DNA of 64,000 bases, from the NCBI GenBank assembly GCA_013399855.1, contig VXAY01004752.1, forward strand, positions 569,193-633,192, written 5' to 3'. Of this stretch, positions 27,601-39,278 are shown one piece after another. Every line of letters starts with the position of its first letter. Within the stretch, counting starts at the first letter, position 1. A model generated the notes under the pieces. The model had not been told where the DNA came from. It worked only from the letters and a program-made list of their open reading frames with translations, and did no database searches. The position numbers and the translations under genes were made by a program. This DNA comes from Oxyruncus cristatus (lineage: Eukaryota; Chordata; Aves; Passeriformes; Cotingidae).

Positions 27601-30600
27601 TTTACATCAGTATTTGTCTCACTGGCTGCTTGCACCTCTGTTAAATACAATTAGTTGCTGCACATCAATGTAGCTACATCACAGTTAATGTAAGCAATAA
27701 ATATGACACAAGAACATTAGGTCTTTATTGACAAACACTTAGTGAGGGCACATTCCTCATTCCCTAGTACAGGAAGCCTTCTTACACATAGATTAGGAAC
27801 AGTCCATATCTACTTCACCCTCCTTGAAGCCCCCGAGTTGTATCTACAATGGGGTCAGTGTGCCTAAATCCAGGATTAAAAATTACACTGTTAAATGAGG
27901 AAAAAACCCACCTACAGCAAATTACCTCCAGAAGCACAAACCAGAGCCTGCCTGCTTTCCCTCCCTGCAGGAAGAACACACTGCTATGGAGAGAGCAGCA
28001 ATGCCTGACAGGTCCTTCAGCCATCAGCACCTTCCTATCACACCTCATCAAACAGAGCTCATCTCCAAACCACTTCGCTCCTGATACAAGGAACTCTTCA
28101 GCACTGGATGTGTTGCTTGTATCCATTTTCACAACTGCTGTTCAGAATATGTTTCAGCCAGATGACATTTCTGTTGGGAAACAGAGGAAAGCTTTTAGCT
28201 GAATTGCTCTTTCTGCACCATGAGCCAATAGCTGCTGTACCGCCCAGCTGCACACGTGCTTCCCAGCGACCTCCCAGGGCTTCCAGCGCTGGGATATGAA
28301 GAACTGCACAGAACTTCATTGCAAGACAGCTGATCCTTGCTGTTTTCAGGAACAGAGGTTACACCAGTCAGAAAATGTAATTGCAGAAGTATTGTCTAAG
28401 TGTGTAGACAACGCAAGTCCAGTGTCGCCTTGTTCACACGTCACCCACAACACAATCACACTAAAACACCCTGTCCTCCTGGCACACAGCCCCTCAGGAA
28501 AAAGCCTTCAAAGACTGAATATTTATATTACAACTGCTGTAGCTTCATTTGTCTCCTGCAAGGACTGTCTTCCTGTATCCCGAGCTCTGTTAGCTCTAGA
28601 CAACAAGAGCTGTTTGTGGGAGGGCCAGGAAAGATGTCAAACGTAAGAAGGCTTAGGCTGAGTGCTGAACTCCCAGAAACACGATGCCTACTCAGACATC
28701 AGGAAAACCCTATTAACAGTTCACTGCCTGCTGTCCTTCCCTGGACTGCCTTTGGTTTTCAACCCCATCACCAGAAGTGACCCATTCTACAGCCATCAAC
28801 ACCACAGAGACCCAGAGACAGCGTTATCTGCGCAGAGGTCACATTAGAAGGTTAAATGCACCTCTGGCCATGCAGGGAGGATGTAAGATGCTGTAGCACA
28901 GCTGAAGGGCTGGGGCAGTGCTGCCCCAGCTCCTGCCCTGCCCTCAGAGCACACTAATCTGCTGCTTTGGAACCCCCACTGCTCCTCACTGTACTCTTTG
29001 CTTAACACGAGGGCCGAGACTATTCCAGGCTAGCCAGTAATAGGATTAAAACAGTCTAATCCCAGCTGTTACTTACAGTTTGTCACACAAGTCACGAACT
29101 GGTCCCCCAAAGTACGTGAATGTCACTATGAACTCAAGCCCCAGGACTGACCTGCATAAAGCTACACCAGGAGATGGCTAAGAAAAAAATATCGTGCCAA
29201 GATAAGTGGCATAAAAGTCTGAACTGCATCTCGTCAAGAAACAAAAAAGACATCTAAAGAAAAAGCAGGACCCCCTTCAACATGGTATTAGAATATGCAG
29301 GTGACAAGTGAAAAATGCAAGGGCACCACTTAGTGATGTCTTTATAAAACAAATAAAACGAGTAGCTTTGCCTCAGAAGTCTCTGGAAGCAGGCATGCTC
29401 TCCATGTCAGCATTCCCATCCCTGTCCCTCAAGGTTCAAACACAAGACACGTGCAAGGTTTTCAGTGGTGACCTTGGGACAGAGCAAGAATAAACACAAG
29501 GATTTCTATTGATAAGAGGAAAAGCATCCTCAACACAAATGAGATTTAGGGTATCACACAGTACAAGTGAAAAAGGATTTGACAGCACAAAGTACACTGG
29601 AAACCAGCTAGAGATCCTGCTGGGAGCTCAGACCAAATCCTCCTTTGCTTTTACTTGCCTCGCTGACCACAGGACAAATAAGCCGCAAGTATGACAGTGC
29701 AGAACAGCCAGACACAACTCTAGATCACATCATGAGAAGCATTTCTACTAAACAAAAAGTAGGACTGCAACTACAAAGCTAGAGGAGTCGTCTTTTGGAA
29801 GGTTTCACACCTGTATCAGCCACAACCACCCAGGACAAATTCAGAAGCAAAGCACGTGCAGACAAGTACCAACAGGAAATACGACACAAGACAAGCCTCC
29901 CCAAACAGCAGGTGCCTATAGGTATGTCTGCAGTATCTTGCAAATAGTTGTAAAACTTCTCTGCTGGCACTTTGTACTTGTGAACAAACCCTACCTCGAG
30001 CAAGGCACCCAGGCTCAGGGCTGCACCACGCTCACACTCCTCCCCATTAGCTGAGAGCACAGGAGAAGGCTGCATCTTCTCCAAGTATCGAGTTGACACC
30101 TGTTACCGCCACTGAGCAAGTCAGAGAGCAGCATCAGCTCCGTAATAAATGGGAATAAACCAGCCATAATTTGGTTTGAACTGGATAAGAAAAAGTTCCC
30201 GACTTCTCAGGGAAAATCTGTTCCCCAGCAACCTCGTAATCACAGTTGTAAAACAGTTTGTTGTTAAGAAGGAGCGTGAAATAGCTTAAGGAAGATACTG
30301 CTTTCAGCAACAAAAACCCAAATCTTAGCAGCCTAGAAAATCATTTCTAGGTTTATATGCATATTTTAAAGTAGAGTTAAGTGGACTTTCACAGTACTTA
30401 CCCGTTTATAAATTTCAGCTGAAAACAGAAAACTATGAATCCCTGATTCTGCCACGATGGGAAAGGAGCAGCTACTTGGTTCTGCACAAGAACTGCATCA
30501 AAGCCAACAAAGTCTTACATTTTTCAGACTTGTTTACTCAGAGTAAACTGTCTGTTTTCCATATATTAAGAAAAAAAATCCCCGTAGTCTTCCATTTCCA

Positions 30601-31649
30601 CATGTGTGACCTCGTGCCTGTACACACCAAGGGGATTAGTTTAACTTCCAGAAGGCACTCAGTTTCCTTTTTAGAACAAACATTAAACATGCAGATGTTT
30701 GATGCTCTGATTTGCTTCAACAAATATAGATTTCAGCTTCTGGAGTCTGACGTTTCTGCTCTCTTGATTTAAAATGGGTACTGAGATGCTGTGAATAAAG
30801 CCTACAGCTGGATACAAATCTGCACTCAGAGAAAGTCAAAAGTACTCCAAGGAATAGGAGAGTTGCAGAAAACCAACTCAAGTATGTTTTCTTTCTCAGC
30901 TTAAGTGAAGCAAAACCTTTGCTCTATCCAGCCATGCACAGGCTTTCACTGAAAAATCCACAAATCTTCTCTCAAATATAATCCTTTCTACTATGTTTTT
31001 CCTACAGTGCAGTTAATGTTCTACTCAGACACAATACTTCTGGTGTTTGATTAATCCACTTGCAAGTTCTGAACTGACCCTGATCACACAGCCTCAATGT
31101 GCAGCTTGTAAGACCCACCATAAACCCAGCACAAGGCATAAAGGTCTCCAAGAAGCCACTGCCAGTATCAAATAAAAAAATCCATTTCTCCAGAACAGCA
31201 GCAACTGCTGGAGCCAGTGATTCTCCAAGAAAATCCTGACCTTGAAGGTATTTAACGGGTGCCTCCCATTATCTCCACAGTTGCTCCTTTAAATGAAACT
31301 GAAGTATATTTTTAAATAAGGCTTAAAAGCAGAACCTGAGTCACCCAAGCAGTTTCAACCAATATACCTACACCATTTAGTGCAGAAAATTACAAATTGC
31401 TAAACAAAGCTTCGGCTTGATATCAGGCAACAAATCCATCCATGTGCAAACTAAGACCCCAATTTAATTCCAGAGCCGGGATCCCTCTGCCTTCAGTCCA
31501 TAAACAGAAGCAAAGAGCTGTCAAGGACAAATAGAGACACCACGTTATGTCTGCATTTGTCAACATCATTGGAAAGCTGCATCAGCTTCTTCCTGAACCA
31601 CACAGCAAAGGATCAACAACAGTTACCTGAAAAGCCAAACAGGTAAGTT

Positions 31650-31664
31650 AAAAAAAAAAAAAAA
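31650..31664. repeat. poly-A tract in intron 1
   Basis: A run of 15 A follows the sequence aggtaagtt. No retroposon was recognised immediately beside it; the nearest CR1 fragment is about 260 bp away. It is annotated as simple repeat. Confidence 0.75.
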
Positions 31665-31924
31665 GGAAATGTGCTTATGAACAGAAAACTCTTCAGTAAC
31701 TTTATTTACCCCGTCAGGGAGGTGATTGGTGAAGGAGCAACTTTGATCAGTCAGAAAAAGCCACTATGAGAAACAGGACTTTAATAATGCAGATCCTTTC
31801 AGATTAACACAGAATGACTGTTTCAAATCTAAAGCTGCTTCAAGTATAAAGTGGTCCATCCATCAGAACAGCTTCCCAGAAAATTACCACAGAATTTATC
31901 ACTGTAAACACTGGTGAGAATGTT

Positions 31925-32039
31925 CATAGAATCCCTGAATGGTCTGGGTTGGAAGGGACCTTAAAGAGCACCCAGTTCCAACTCCCCTGCCATGGGCTGG
32001 GATGGCTTCCACTAGAGCAGATGGCTCCAAGCCTCATCC
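31925..32039 (-). mobile_element. CR1 LINE 3' fragment
   Basis: This antisense copy of the CR1 3' end begins with catagaatccctgaatgg, passes through gggttggaagggacc and the 'ccatgggctggga' block, and stops inside the 'gctccaagcc' block. It is strongly 5'-truncated, as CR1 insertions usually are. It is the only CR1 copy I recognise in the 35 kb of PELI2 gene body in this window. Confidence 0.9.
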
Positions 32040-35000
32040 TTTTATTCTGCTTTCTCAAAAGGTTAAATTTAAGCAGAACTACAGCCTTTGTATTTGAGGT
32101 TGTTCAACACTCCACATTAAACAAAACTCACATAATTCACAGCAATTCCTTTGGGCCTGAGGCCTCCCAGTTAACCAATGAATTCATTTTAATGGTTGAC
32201 AATGGAAAATTTACATACAAAATGTTGACAGCAATTTTAAAGTGACCACTGTAACAACACTAAGGGACAGCCCTTAGAATTTTGTCTACTTAGATTAAAA
32301 ATTGTATTAGATATTGCAAAACCCATTCAGCCTGTGAGACAGAGAGCTCCTCAGCTGAGGATGCACCGGGCTGCACCTCCTTGCTAATGAGTAGCAAACA
32401 GAAATCTTTGATTAGTAAGGAATATTCCATTCATGTGCAGCAATTAGAAACCCCATCCAAACCCCTCAGAACTAGCTGCAATACAGCAGCCAAAACATCC
32501 AATGTCAGGTACAAAATCTTTCACTGCTGGAGAACTCAGCCATCGGCGAACTCGCATCTTTGGTGTTCCTCCTTCAACTTACATCTTTTTAATCAAGTGA
32601 GTTTTCTGCGAGGCCACAGCTGCCCGTGGACACCACCCCGTCCCAAAGGAAGGGGGATTTAAGGGCATCAGGCCACTGACACCTGCCTCCAATGACAGCA
32701 CCCCCGCACCAGGGACCAGCTCCCGCACAAGGAACAAAGCCAGGCCTGAAGGACACTTGGAGTAAAGTCATCAGAGCACAGTTCAGAGCTGGGGACAAAG
32801 GGGCACCGGGAGGAAGGGGACAGGACACACCTCAAGACCTCAACGAGATACCAGACAAGTCAAACAAAAGCTACCGACAAACAATGCACTGACACGCTGT
32901 TCAGGTACTTGTTACTGCATTCAGCATCTCCTCGGCTCCCTCCAGCCACACGTTCCAAGAAATACATAATGAGCCATTACTTTGACAGGACTCCAAACAA
33001 AGCTGCCTTTTCTTCCACCCCCCCCTCAAAAAAAAAATTAGAATATGAATGTTTCTGCTTCACCAAGAAATCCAGAGCCTTTTGTGAGCAGATGATGCTG
33101 CGAGCAGATGTACTACAAGCAGATTCACAATCAAGCAGATGATCTCTTCTTTACCAGCCATCTTGACCTGTCTGGCTCGATTTACATAAACTGTGTCTAT
33201 TCACTACAACATTGATTATGTAAAACTCGGCAAAATCTTGACCAAACACGCAGTGCCACATCACTGGCAGGGCAGACACATAACACGCTGCTGGGAGAAG
33301 GTTGTCAGAAATGTGTTTGCAGCAACGACCGACGTGAAACGCCCTGGGTTTCACCTGGGCTCACATTAAGGTGCAGACCAGCAATCACAACTATTGCGAG
33401 ACAACACAGCAACGTGTCCTGGTGGGAGAACCACCTACTGCCCAAAAAAAGCCGCCTTCCCCCTTGATTGAAAGGTCAACAACCTCGCTGAGACAGAGTA
33501 AGAGCAAAAGATAAAGGGGAAAGTTTTGTCATCCTAAAACCGGGACTCTCAGAAGCTTGCCAGGTGCGCCAATTCCTTTGTTCATCACCCCTTTTCACCA
33601 CCTCATTTAAAAGTCTCGCAGCTCAAGACACAAGTCATTCATCAACATCACAATCAAGGCTTTTATCAAAAAAAACAACAACCCACACAGTGTCTCAAAA
33701 CAGCTTCTCCCCCCCCACACACACCCCGTTTTTCAAATCTAGCTGCGAGGCTGCGCTATCAATTTTAATCAGGCAGTTGTAACGGGAGCTGCTTCGCTTC
33801 TGCCAGTCCCCAGGTCTCGGTTTCACCACGGGGAGGAGAGCAGACTTACACCGTCTTATTTAAATCAAGCTCCAGATTACAAGATTTTAATACAAAACAG
33901 GTATTAAGGGGTTTTTTTAGCACACTGAACAGATGCTTAAGCTGTTCCAAGAGTTCCTAGTCACAAATGTTGAGTCACCAAAGAAAGACAGGTATGTTTG
34001 CATTATTTATGGCATTAGAAACAACATTTAAGACATCTCTGATAGGACATGCACTAATCAACTCCTGAAGTGGCAAATGGATCATAAGTCCCCAGTCTTA
34101 GGTTCAAAAATGGAAAAATACAGTTCCTGAACTCATGGAATTTCCTGGACCGCTTCCATCATGTCTCCCTATTCCCACATCCCAGCTCCCAAGCACATTG
34201 TGTGAGCAGTGACAGCAAATGCCCCATTGTTTCAGCGCAGTGACCAGAGAGACTCAGCTCCCCGTTCACTCACTTCTTGTTCCCGACTGCACTGCAGGGA
34301 CAGGAGGGTCTGTTTGCTTTCCCAGTACATGTTACACCTCAGGAGATGCTGAAACTCAAACACGACCTAAACTCAGCCATATGAAGTTTATTTAAATTTC
34401 ACTGGCATGTTTCAACACACACGGTGAAGATCAAGACCCCGGCAAAACCGATAAGCAGAGATCAATGGGTTCCCATATTAAAGGCAGAGCACACCAGACT
34501 TTGCCAGGTTAAGATCAGAGCCAAAACATTTCATACTTCTGTACTTTCAACTGCTGCTAAAAATAGTAGAGCAACAGAAAGGAAAATGCTTCCAGCTGTG
34601 CACAAAGAGCCTCTGCAGCACAACATCAATTTATGCACTCTAATTTAATTAAAGATTCAGCATTATACTATGACTTTATTGTCAGAGACAGCGTTGCACA
34701 GCTGAGCTCACCCTCCATTTCCACAGCTGAAACAGTAAGAACGTTTCTTTATTAAATTTAGTGCGATATGGTTCTTCCTCACGAATCAAGTGACTTAAAT
34801 TCAAGGATTTCCAGCGCCGGCTACGCCACGTTCACGGGAGCAGCTGTATTTTATTCCCCAGTAACTGCATCTTGACCCAGTCCCGTGACAGGAAACATTT
34901 AGCATCCCTTAAGGAAAAAAGGTGCACTGTTGGATACGAGCACCCATCCTGGGCTGCTCTTTTTCGAACAGTTGTTCTGCAGAAGTGACCGCAGCTCTTT

Positions 35001-35420
35001 TTTGAAACGACTCGACCAAAACAAAACAAAAAAAAAATCCCTGAGAAACCAGAGCAGGGTTTCCCACGACCTTGCAGCAAACATGTACCAGATTCTGGGG
35101 AGGCTGAGGCTGTTCTGCTTCCACGGCTGGCACGAAACCTCTCTGCTGTGTTTACGGCTAAAAATTATTCTGCTAACCATACGTTTGCACGCGTTAAAGT
35201 ATCAGAATTAAGCATCTCTCCTAAGGGTTCAGAAGGGCTCTCAGCAAGCGCGGCTTAGACGCTTCTCCCTCATCTGCTTCCGCGGCGCTCAGCGAGCTCT
35301 AACAGCAGGGCCACAGCGTAATGCCAAGCGGATTACTTTAAGATCCATATCAAGCCGAGAAAATAAACATTTCCACTAAGAATCTGAATATAAGCACTTC
35401 ACCCTCCTCCCGCCCCCACC

Positions 35421-36102
35421 NNNNNNNNNNNNNNNNNNNNNNNNNNNNNNNNNNNNNNNNNNNNNNNNNNNNNNNNNNNNNNNNNNNNNNNNNNNNNNNN
35501 NNNNNNNNNNNNNNNNNNNNNNNNNNNNNNNNNNNNNNNNNNNNNNNNNNNNNNNNNNNNNNNNNNNNNNNNNNNNNNNNNNNNNNNNNNNNNNNNNNNN
35601 NNNNNNNNNNNNNNNNNNNNNNNNNNNNNNNNNNNNNNNNNNNNNNNNNNNNNNNNNNNNNNNNNNNNNNNNNNNNNNNNNNNNNNNNNNNNNNNNNNNN
35701 NNNNNNNNNNNNNNNNNNNNNNNNNNNNNNNNNNNNNNNNNNNNNNNNNNNNNNNNNNNNNNNNNNNNNNNNNNNNNNNNNNNNNNNNNNNNNNNNNNNN
35801 NNNNNNNNNNNNNNNNNNNNNNNNNNNNNNNNNNNNNNNNNNNNNNNNNNNNNNNNNNNNNNNNNNNNNNNNNNNNNNNNNNNNNNNNNNNNNNNNNNNN
35901 NNNNNNNNNNNNNNNNNNNNNNNNNNNNNNNNNNNNNNNNNNNNNNNNNNNNNNNNNNNNNNNNNNNNNNNNNNNNNNNNNNNNNNNNNNNNNNNNNNNN
36001 NNNNNNNNNNNNNNNNNNNNNNNNNNNNNNNNNNNNNNNNNNNNNNNNNNNNNNNNNNNNNNNNNNNNNNNNNNNNNNNNNNNNNNNNNNNNNNNNNNNN
36101 NN
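35421..36102. other. assembly gap of 682 N, probably hiding PELI2 exon 1
   Basis: This is an unbroken run of N inside the CpG island. Frames of more than 300 codons that cross it are artefacts, because N is read through as unknown residues. Exon 2 begins with the third base of a Gly codon, so the roughly 26 N-terminal residues and the initiator Met of Pellino-2 must be encoded upstream. No such sequence is visible on either side of the gap. The gap is the simplest place for exon 1. GC-rich promoter exons are often lost in avian assemblies. Confidence 0.85.
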
Positions 36103-36136
36103 GGGGGAGGCGAGAGGGGGGGGGCACAGCGAGTGG

Positions 36137-36205
36137 CCCCGCCCTCCCCGCGCCTATTAATGGCCGGCGGAGGGGGCGGAGCGAACCACTCAGAGCGCCG
36201 CCCCC
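36137..36205. promoter_or_regulatory. cluster of three GC boxes
   Basis: Three Sp1/KLF-type motifs lie within 70 bp: ccccgccc at 36137, gggggcgg at 36172 and ccgccccc at 36198. Two read as GC boxes on the minus strand and one on the plus strand. They sit at the edge of the gap, where the proximal PELI2 promoter is expected. Binding is inferred from the motif alone. Confidence 0.6.
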
Positions 36206-36270
36206 TTCCCGCGCGCGCCTGCCCCCCCCGCCTTCCCCGGCACAGCGAGCAGTGGTACGGCCCGGCCGTG

Positions 36271-36281
36271 TTATGTAAACA
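36271..36281. promoter_or_regulatory. overlapping D-box (PAR bZIP/NFIL3) and forkhead-type motif
   Basis: TTATGTAA at 36271-36278 matches the D-box consensus TTAYGTAA. It overlaps GTAAACA at 36275-36281, which matches the forkhead core. The site is an A/T island in otherwise very GC-rich promoter sequence, about 170 bp beyond the right edge of the gap and so upstream of PELI2 in gene orientation. Factor binding is not shown by sequence alone. Confidence 0.45.
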
Positions 36282-36342
36282 TAGAGTAAAGGGGACCCGG
36301 CCGCTCTTAAAGGGGCCGCGCACCCGCGGGACCGGGGGCACT

Positions 36343-36503
36343 GATCACCCCGGGGGGCGGTCTGATCACCGCGAGGGGATGGAGGGGGTTCTGGGTCACC
36401 CCGCGATGTGTTCCAGATCACCCGTGAGGTTCCAGATCACCTGGGGGTGTCCTGATTCCAGCGGTGTCTCCACCCCCCCCACCTGACCCAGGTTTAGGTC
36501 ACC
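36343..36503. repeat. cluster of GATCACC/GGTCACC motifs, degenerate repeat of about 20 bp
   Basis: The heptamer GATCACC or GGTCACC starts at 36343, 36364, 36394, 36416, 36435 and 36497, with another at 36604. The first five are 19-30 bp apart and most are followed by C/G-rich sequence, as in a decayed minisatellite. The GGTCA core also matches a nuclear-receptor half-site. The array lies immediately upstream of the presumed PELI2 promoter. Confidence 0.55.
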
Positions 36504-36819
36504 TGCGGGGCTGGGTCGCTTCTTGTCTGTGCTGCGAGTTCTACATCCCCTCTCCGCACCTTTGGAGATCTGTGGTGCTCTGGGTTCCCCCGGAGAGCTC
36601 CTGGGTCACCTCTTGCCCCTGCGGGAGGGGACTCGGACCACCACTCACCTCCTGTGCCTTCCACGTGGTCTCCAGCAATGGGGCACCATCAGCCTCTGCA
36701 CTTGTCTCATTTCCCATCCCTGGAGGTGGCAGGAGCCACAGAGCCCACCTTCCAACCCCTTCTGCCCATTGTCTTCTTCTGAGGGTAGAGAGATGCCCCT
36801 ACCCCCGTTCATTAACAGT

Positions 36820-36859
36820 CTTGAAGGTCCTTCACAACCAAAACTGTTCTGTGACTTCC
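36820..36859 (+). mobile_element. possible CR1 3' tail remnant
   Basis: The sequence cttgaaggtccttcacaacc and the following 'aaaactgttctgtgactt' resemble a diverged sense-strand CR1 terminus, whose usual form is 'aaggtcccttccaaccc...attctatgatt'. It is only about 40 bp long and could be chance. Confidence 0.4.
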
Positions 36860-37777
36860 AAGGATTTCCCCCCACCCCAGTGTCTCCCCCAGCACTCCCT
36901 TCTCTCTTCCTTTGTCCTCTGTACCCGACTAAAGCCCCACACCAACAAAGATTGGCTTGACATCGATCAAAGTCGAGGACAGGAATCCTCATTAGTCAAT
37001 ACTGGGGGGCTCCAAGCCACGAACAAAGACAAAAGTAATGTCAGCATCCACCACGCTGCTCTGGCCTTTCCCGAGGAGCATCCTCTGGGCTGGCACTGTC
37101 TGACCCAGGATCGAGTCCTGCTCCTCCCGCTTTCCCTCCACCAGAAATGGTATTTAGCTATTAATTTTCCCCCGTAATGTTATTTTTCTGTCGTTCTGGT
37201 GAAGAGGTGAAATGGAAAAACCCAACCAATCTCGCAGGGCCACACAATGGAGATCTTCCCAGGGGCTGTGTGAAGAAGACAAGATTTTATTAAAGACAGG
37301 GAGCTGAATTATTGCAGATTTATCTTCTTTATTGCTCTAACAAAATAGAAAAGAAAGCCGGGCTGTAAGTCACTGTCAGAGAAAACAAACACATCCCCAA
37401 AAACAGTGTGAAAAACAAACCTCCCAGCTGCATCCTCTTCAACTTCTCCATTTCTCCCCTGAAAGCAAGACCTTCACAGTAGCTTGGCTTTCACATGGCA
37501 TAGACAAACTTCAATCCTCTTCCAAGAACCGCTCCCAAACAGCTCAGCTGGGCTTCCATAAGTCAAACCTGGCTGAATCTGGAGCATCTTCTGCTGCTCC
37601 CCTGGCCCCGTGTAGGGATGGAGGGATGAGGAAGGACCTGGAATATCTGATTTTGCTCCTTTTCCCCACTTTATCATTCTCTAACACTGAGATTTTTTGG
37701 AGAACGGGGGAAAGTTGCACAAAAGTTTATACACCAAGTTCATGACCACAAGGTTCTGCACCCTTTGGCCAAACCTA

Positions 37778-37967
37778 TTTTTTCCAGCACACAAACCAGT
37801 GCATTTGCTGTCATTGAACACAGAAATGCAGAAATTATTAAATACAGCAAATGCACTGGTTTGCATTGCTGAAAAAAAAAACCTAATGAATTCAGAAAAA
37901 TGTTCTCCTTTGCAATGCTGGAAAAAAATTAAATACAGAAGATGCTCTTCTTTACCTTGCTGAAAAA
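37778..37967. repeat. inverted repeat with perfect 20-bp arms plus direct repeats
   Basis: The 20 bases at 37792-37811 are the exact reverse complement of 37844-37863, separated by a 32-base loop. The match continues imperfectly outward: the T-run and 'ccagcac' at 37778-37790 face 'tgctgaaaaa' at 37867-37878. Direct copies follow. The block 'attaaatacag...ttgctgaaaaa' occurs at 37837-37881 and 37928-37967, and 'tttgcaatgctgg' lies between them at 37909. It could be a decayed non-autonomous DNA transposon, a foldback repeat or a local duplication. I do not recognise the family. Confidence 0.8.
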
Positions 37968-39032
37968 TAGATGTGCAGGGAAAAGAGCCCAGCAGGATTC
38001 ACAGGGGAATATTTACATCTGATTTATTCATGTGAGGTAGATGAGCTGTGCTGGGATAAGGAGTCACACACCTGCCATGTACCTGTGGTGGGAGACTGTG
38101 AAATAACCCCTGAGCCTGGGCTGATCCATTATTTTTTTTCCTTGGAAGTGTGCTTCATTTGTTCATGCCCAATCCCTTCATTCTGCACCTCCCCACGGGG
38201 TGTTTTAGGCTGACAAGTGAAGAGGGAAGATGAGCCCCACAAGGTGTTTTAAGGACTGCTGGTCTTTTCCTCCCAAGTTGTAGCTTTTCTCATTTCAATT
38301 CCAAAAGGACCAATTGCTCCCAGCACTGGAAACACGCTTTTAATTGTTTAATTTTTAGATTTTTAAAATTTTTGGCTAATGAAGCAGGGCCAGGAGGAGG
38401 GAGCAGCTTTGCTGAACGCTGCACAGCTCCCTGACCCACACAGACCACAGCCCCAAATCCCAGCACTGCTATCCCCCCCAGCTCCAAAAATTCCTTTTGC
38501 AACTGGTGAGAGCAACACTTGGCTGGCATTTTTCCCCAAACCCATTGAAATAATGGGTTGAGAAATATCCCCACAGCTGCCTTCTGCTGTTTTTCAGCTC
38601 AAAATATCTTGTGTTTTTCGGATTCAGGATGGCTCAGCGTGGCTTTTGAGGGCTGTGAAGGGAGGTTTGGTAGTTTTCCACTGGAAGTGGGAATCACAGA
38701 TAACTTGGATCACCTTCCCAGAAGCATCAGTGCTGTGAGAGGGAGCTTAGTCCCAGGTTTAGCAGGAGCAGCTGCCTGGCTGGATGGAGGGGTATCCGGC
38801 CAAGCCAGACGAGCATTAAAATCAATGTTTGGAAAAAAAATCCCAAACATGAAGAAACAGTACATGCCCATTTATTTTTAAAATGTAATAAAAAGTTATT
38901 TTAAATGCAGGAAGATTAATAAGGTTCTAATTCAGCAAAGTACTTCCAGATGTGCTGGACGCCGGGTGTGCTTCAGTGCTTTTATGAATCGGGGCTTAGG
39001 GAATGGGCTTAAAATGCAGAGAACGTATTGAA

Positions 39033-39278
39033 AGAGGTCTTTAAACTAAAAGAGGGCAGGTCGAGATTGGACATGGGGAAGAAAATCTTCCCTGTGAGGG
39101 TGGTGAGACCCTAGCACAGGTTGCCCAGAGAAGCTGTGGCTGCCCCATCCCTGGAAGGCAGGTTGGACAGGGCTTGGAGCAACCTGGGCTAGTGGAAGGT
39201 GTCCCTGCCCATGGCAGGGGCTTGGAATGGGATGATCTTTAAGGTCCCTTCCAACCCGAACCATTCTGGGATTCTTTG
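39033..39278 (+). mobile_element. CR1 LINE 3' fragment
   Basis: This sense-orientation copy covers the end of the CR1 3' region. It runs from 'ctttaaactaaaagagggcagg' through the 'cttccctgtgagggtggtgag', 'caggttgcccagagaagc' and 'ggcttggagcaacctggg' blocks to the terminus 'aaggtcccttccaaccc' and a degenerate attct tail. It is 5'-truncated with no coding part left. It is fairly well preserved compared with the copy at 42741. Confidence 0.95.

Larger units (their letters stand above)
10924..35420 (-). other. PELI2: PELI2 intron 1
   Basis: This stretch lies between the exon 2 acceptor and the assembly gap that probably hides exon 1. The split Gly codon at the start of exon 2 shows that an upstream coding exon must exist. 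A first intron of at least 24.5 kb suits a Pellino gene, in which a short first coding exon is followed by a long intron. I see no other coding exon on either strand. The content is AT-rich unique sequence with poly-A runs and one CR1 fragment (31925-32039). CpG frequency rises in the last 200 bp, next to the promoter. Confidence 0.82.
35223..36380 (-). promoter_or_regulatory. PELI2: CpG island, presumed PELI2 promoter and 5' end
   Basis: The sequence becomes GC- and CpG-rich on both sides of the run of N. The left flank holds CpG clusters near 35250-35340. The right flank at 36103-36330 is extremely GC-rich, with many CpGs. GC boxes (Sp1/KLF-type) lie at 36137-36144, 36172-36179 and 36198-36205, in mixed orientations. 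An A/T motif reading ATTAATA on the minus strand lies at 36155-36161. No canonical TATA box is evident. The position upstream of PELI2 exon 2 and the usual location of vertebrate promoters in CpG islands make this the likely PELI2 start. The transcription start itself cannot be placed because of the gap. Confidence 0.8.
36504..39032. other. intergenic sequence, no gene recognised
   Basis: This is the proximal upstream flank of PELI2. It contains a plus-strand open frame of 237 codons (36464-37177) that looks like chance: the residues are Pro/Ser/His/Cys-rich, there is no recognisable domain, and a second overlapping frame exists. It also holds a possible short CR1 tail (36820-36859) and the hairpin/direct-repeat cluster at 37778-37967. 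The rest appears unique. Confidence 0.6.

Noticed and set aside
35376..36421. Minus-strand open frames of 321 and 340 codons
   Set aside because: Most of each frame is the run of N. Stop codons cannot be seen there, and the readable ends are low-complexity Pro/Arg/Gly from CpG-island DNA.
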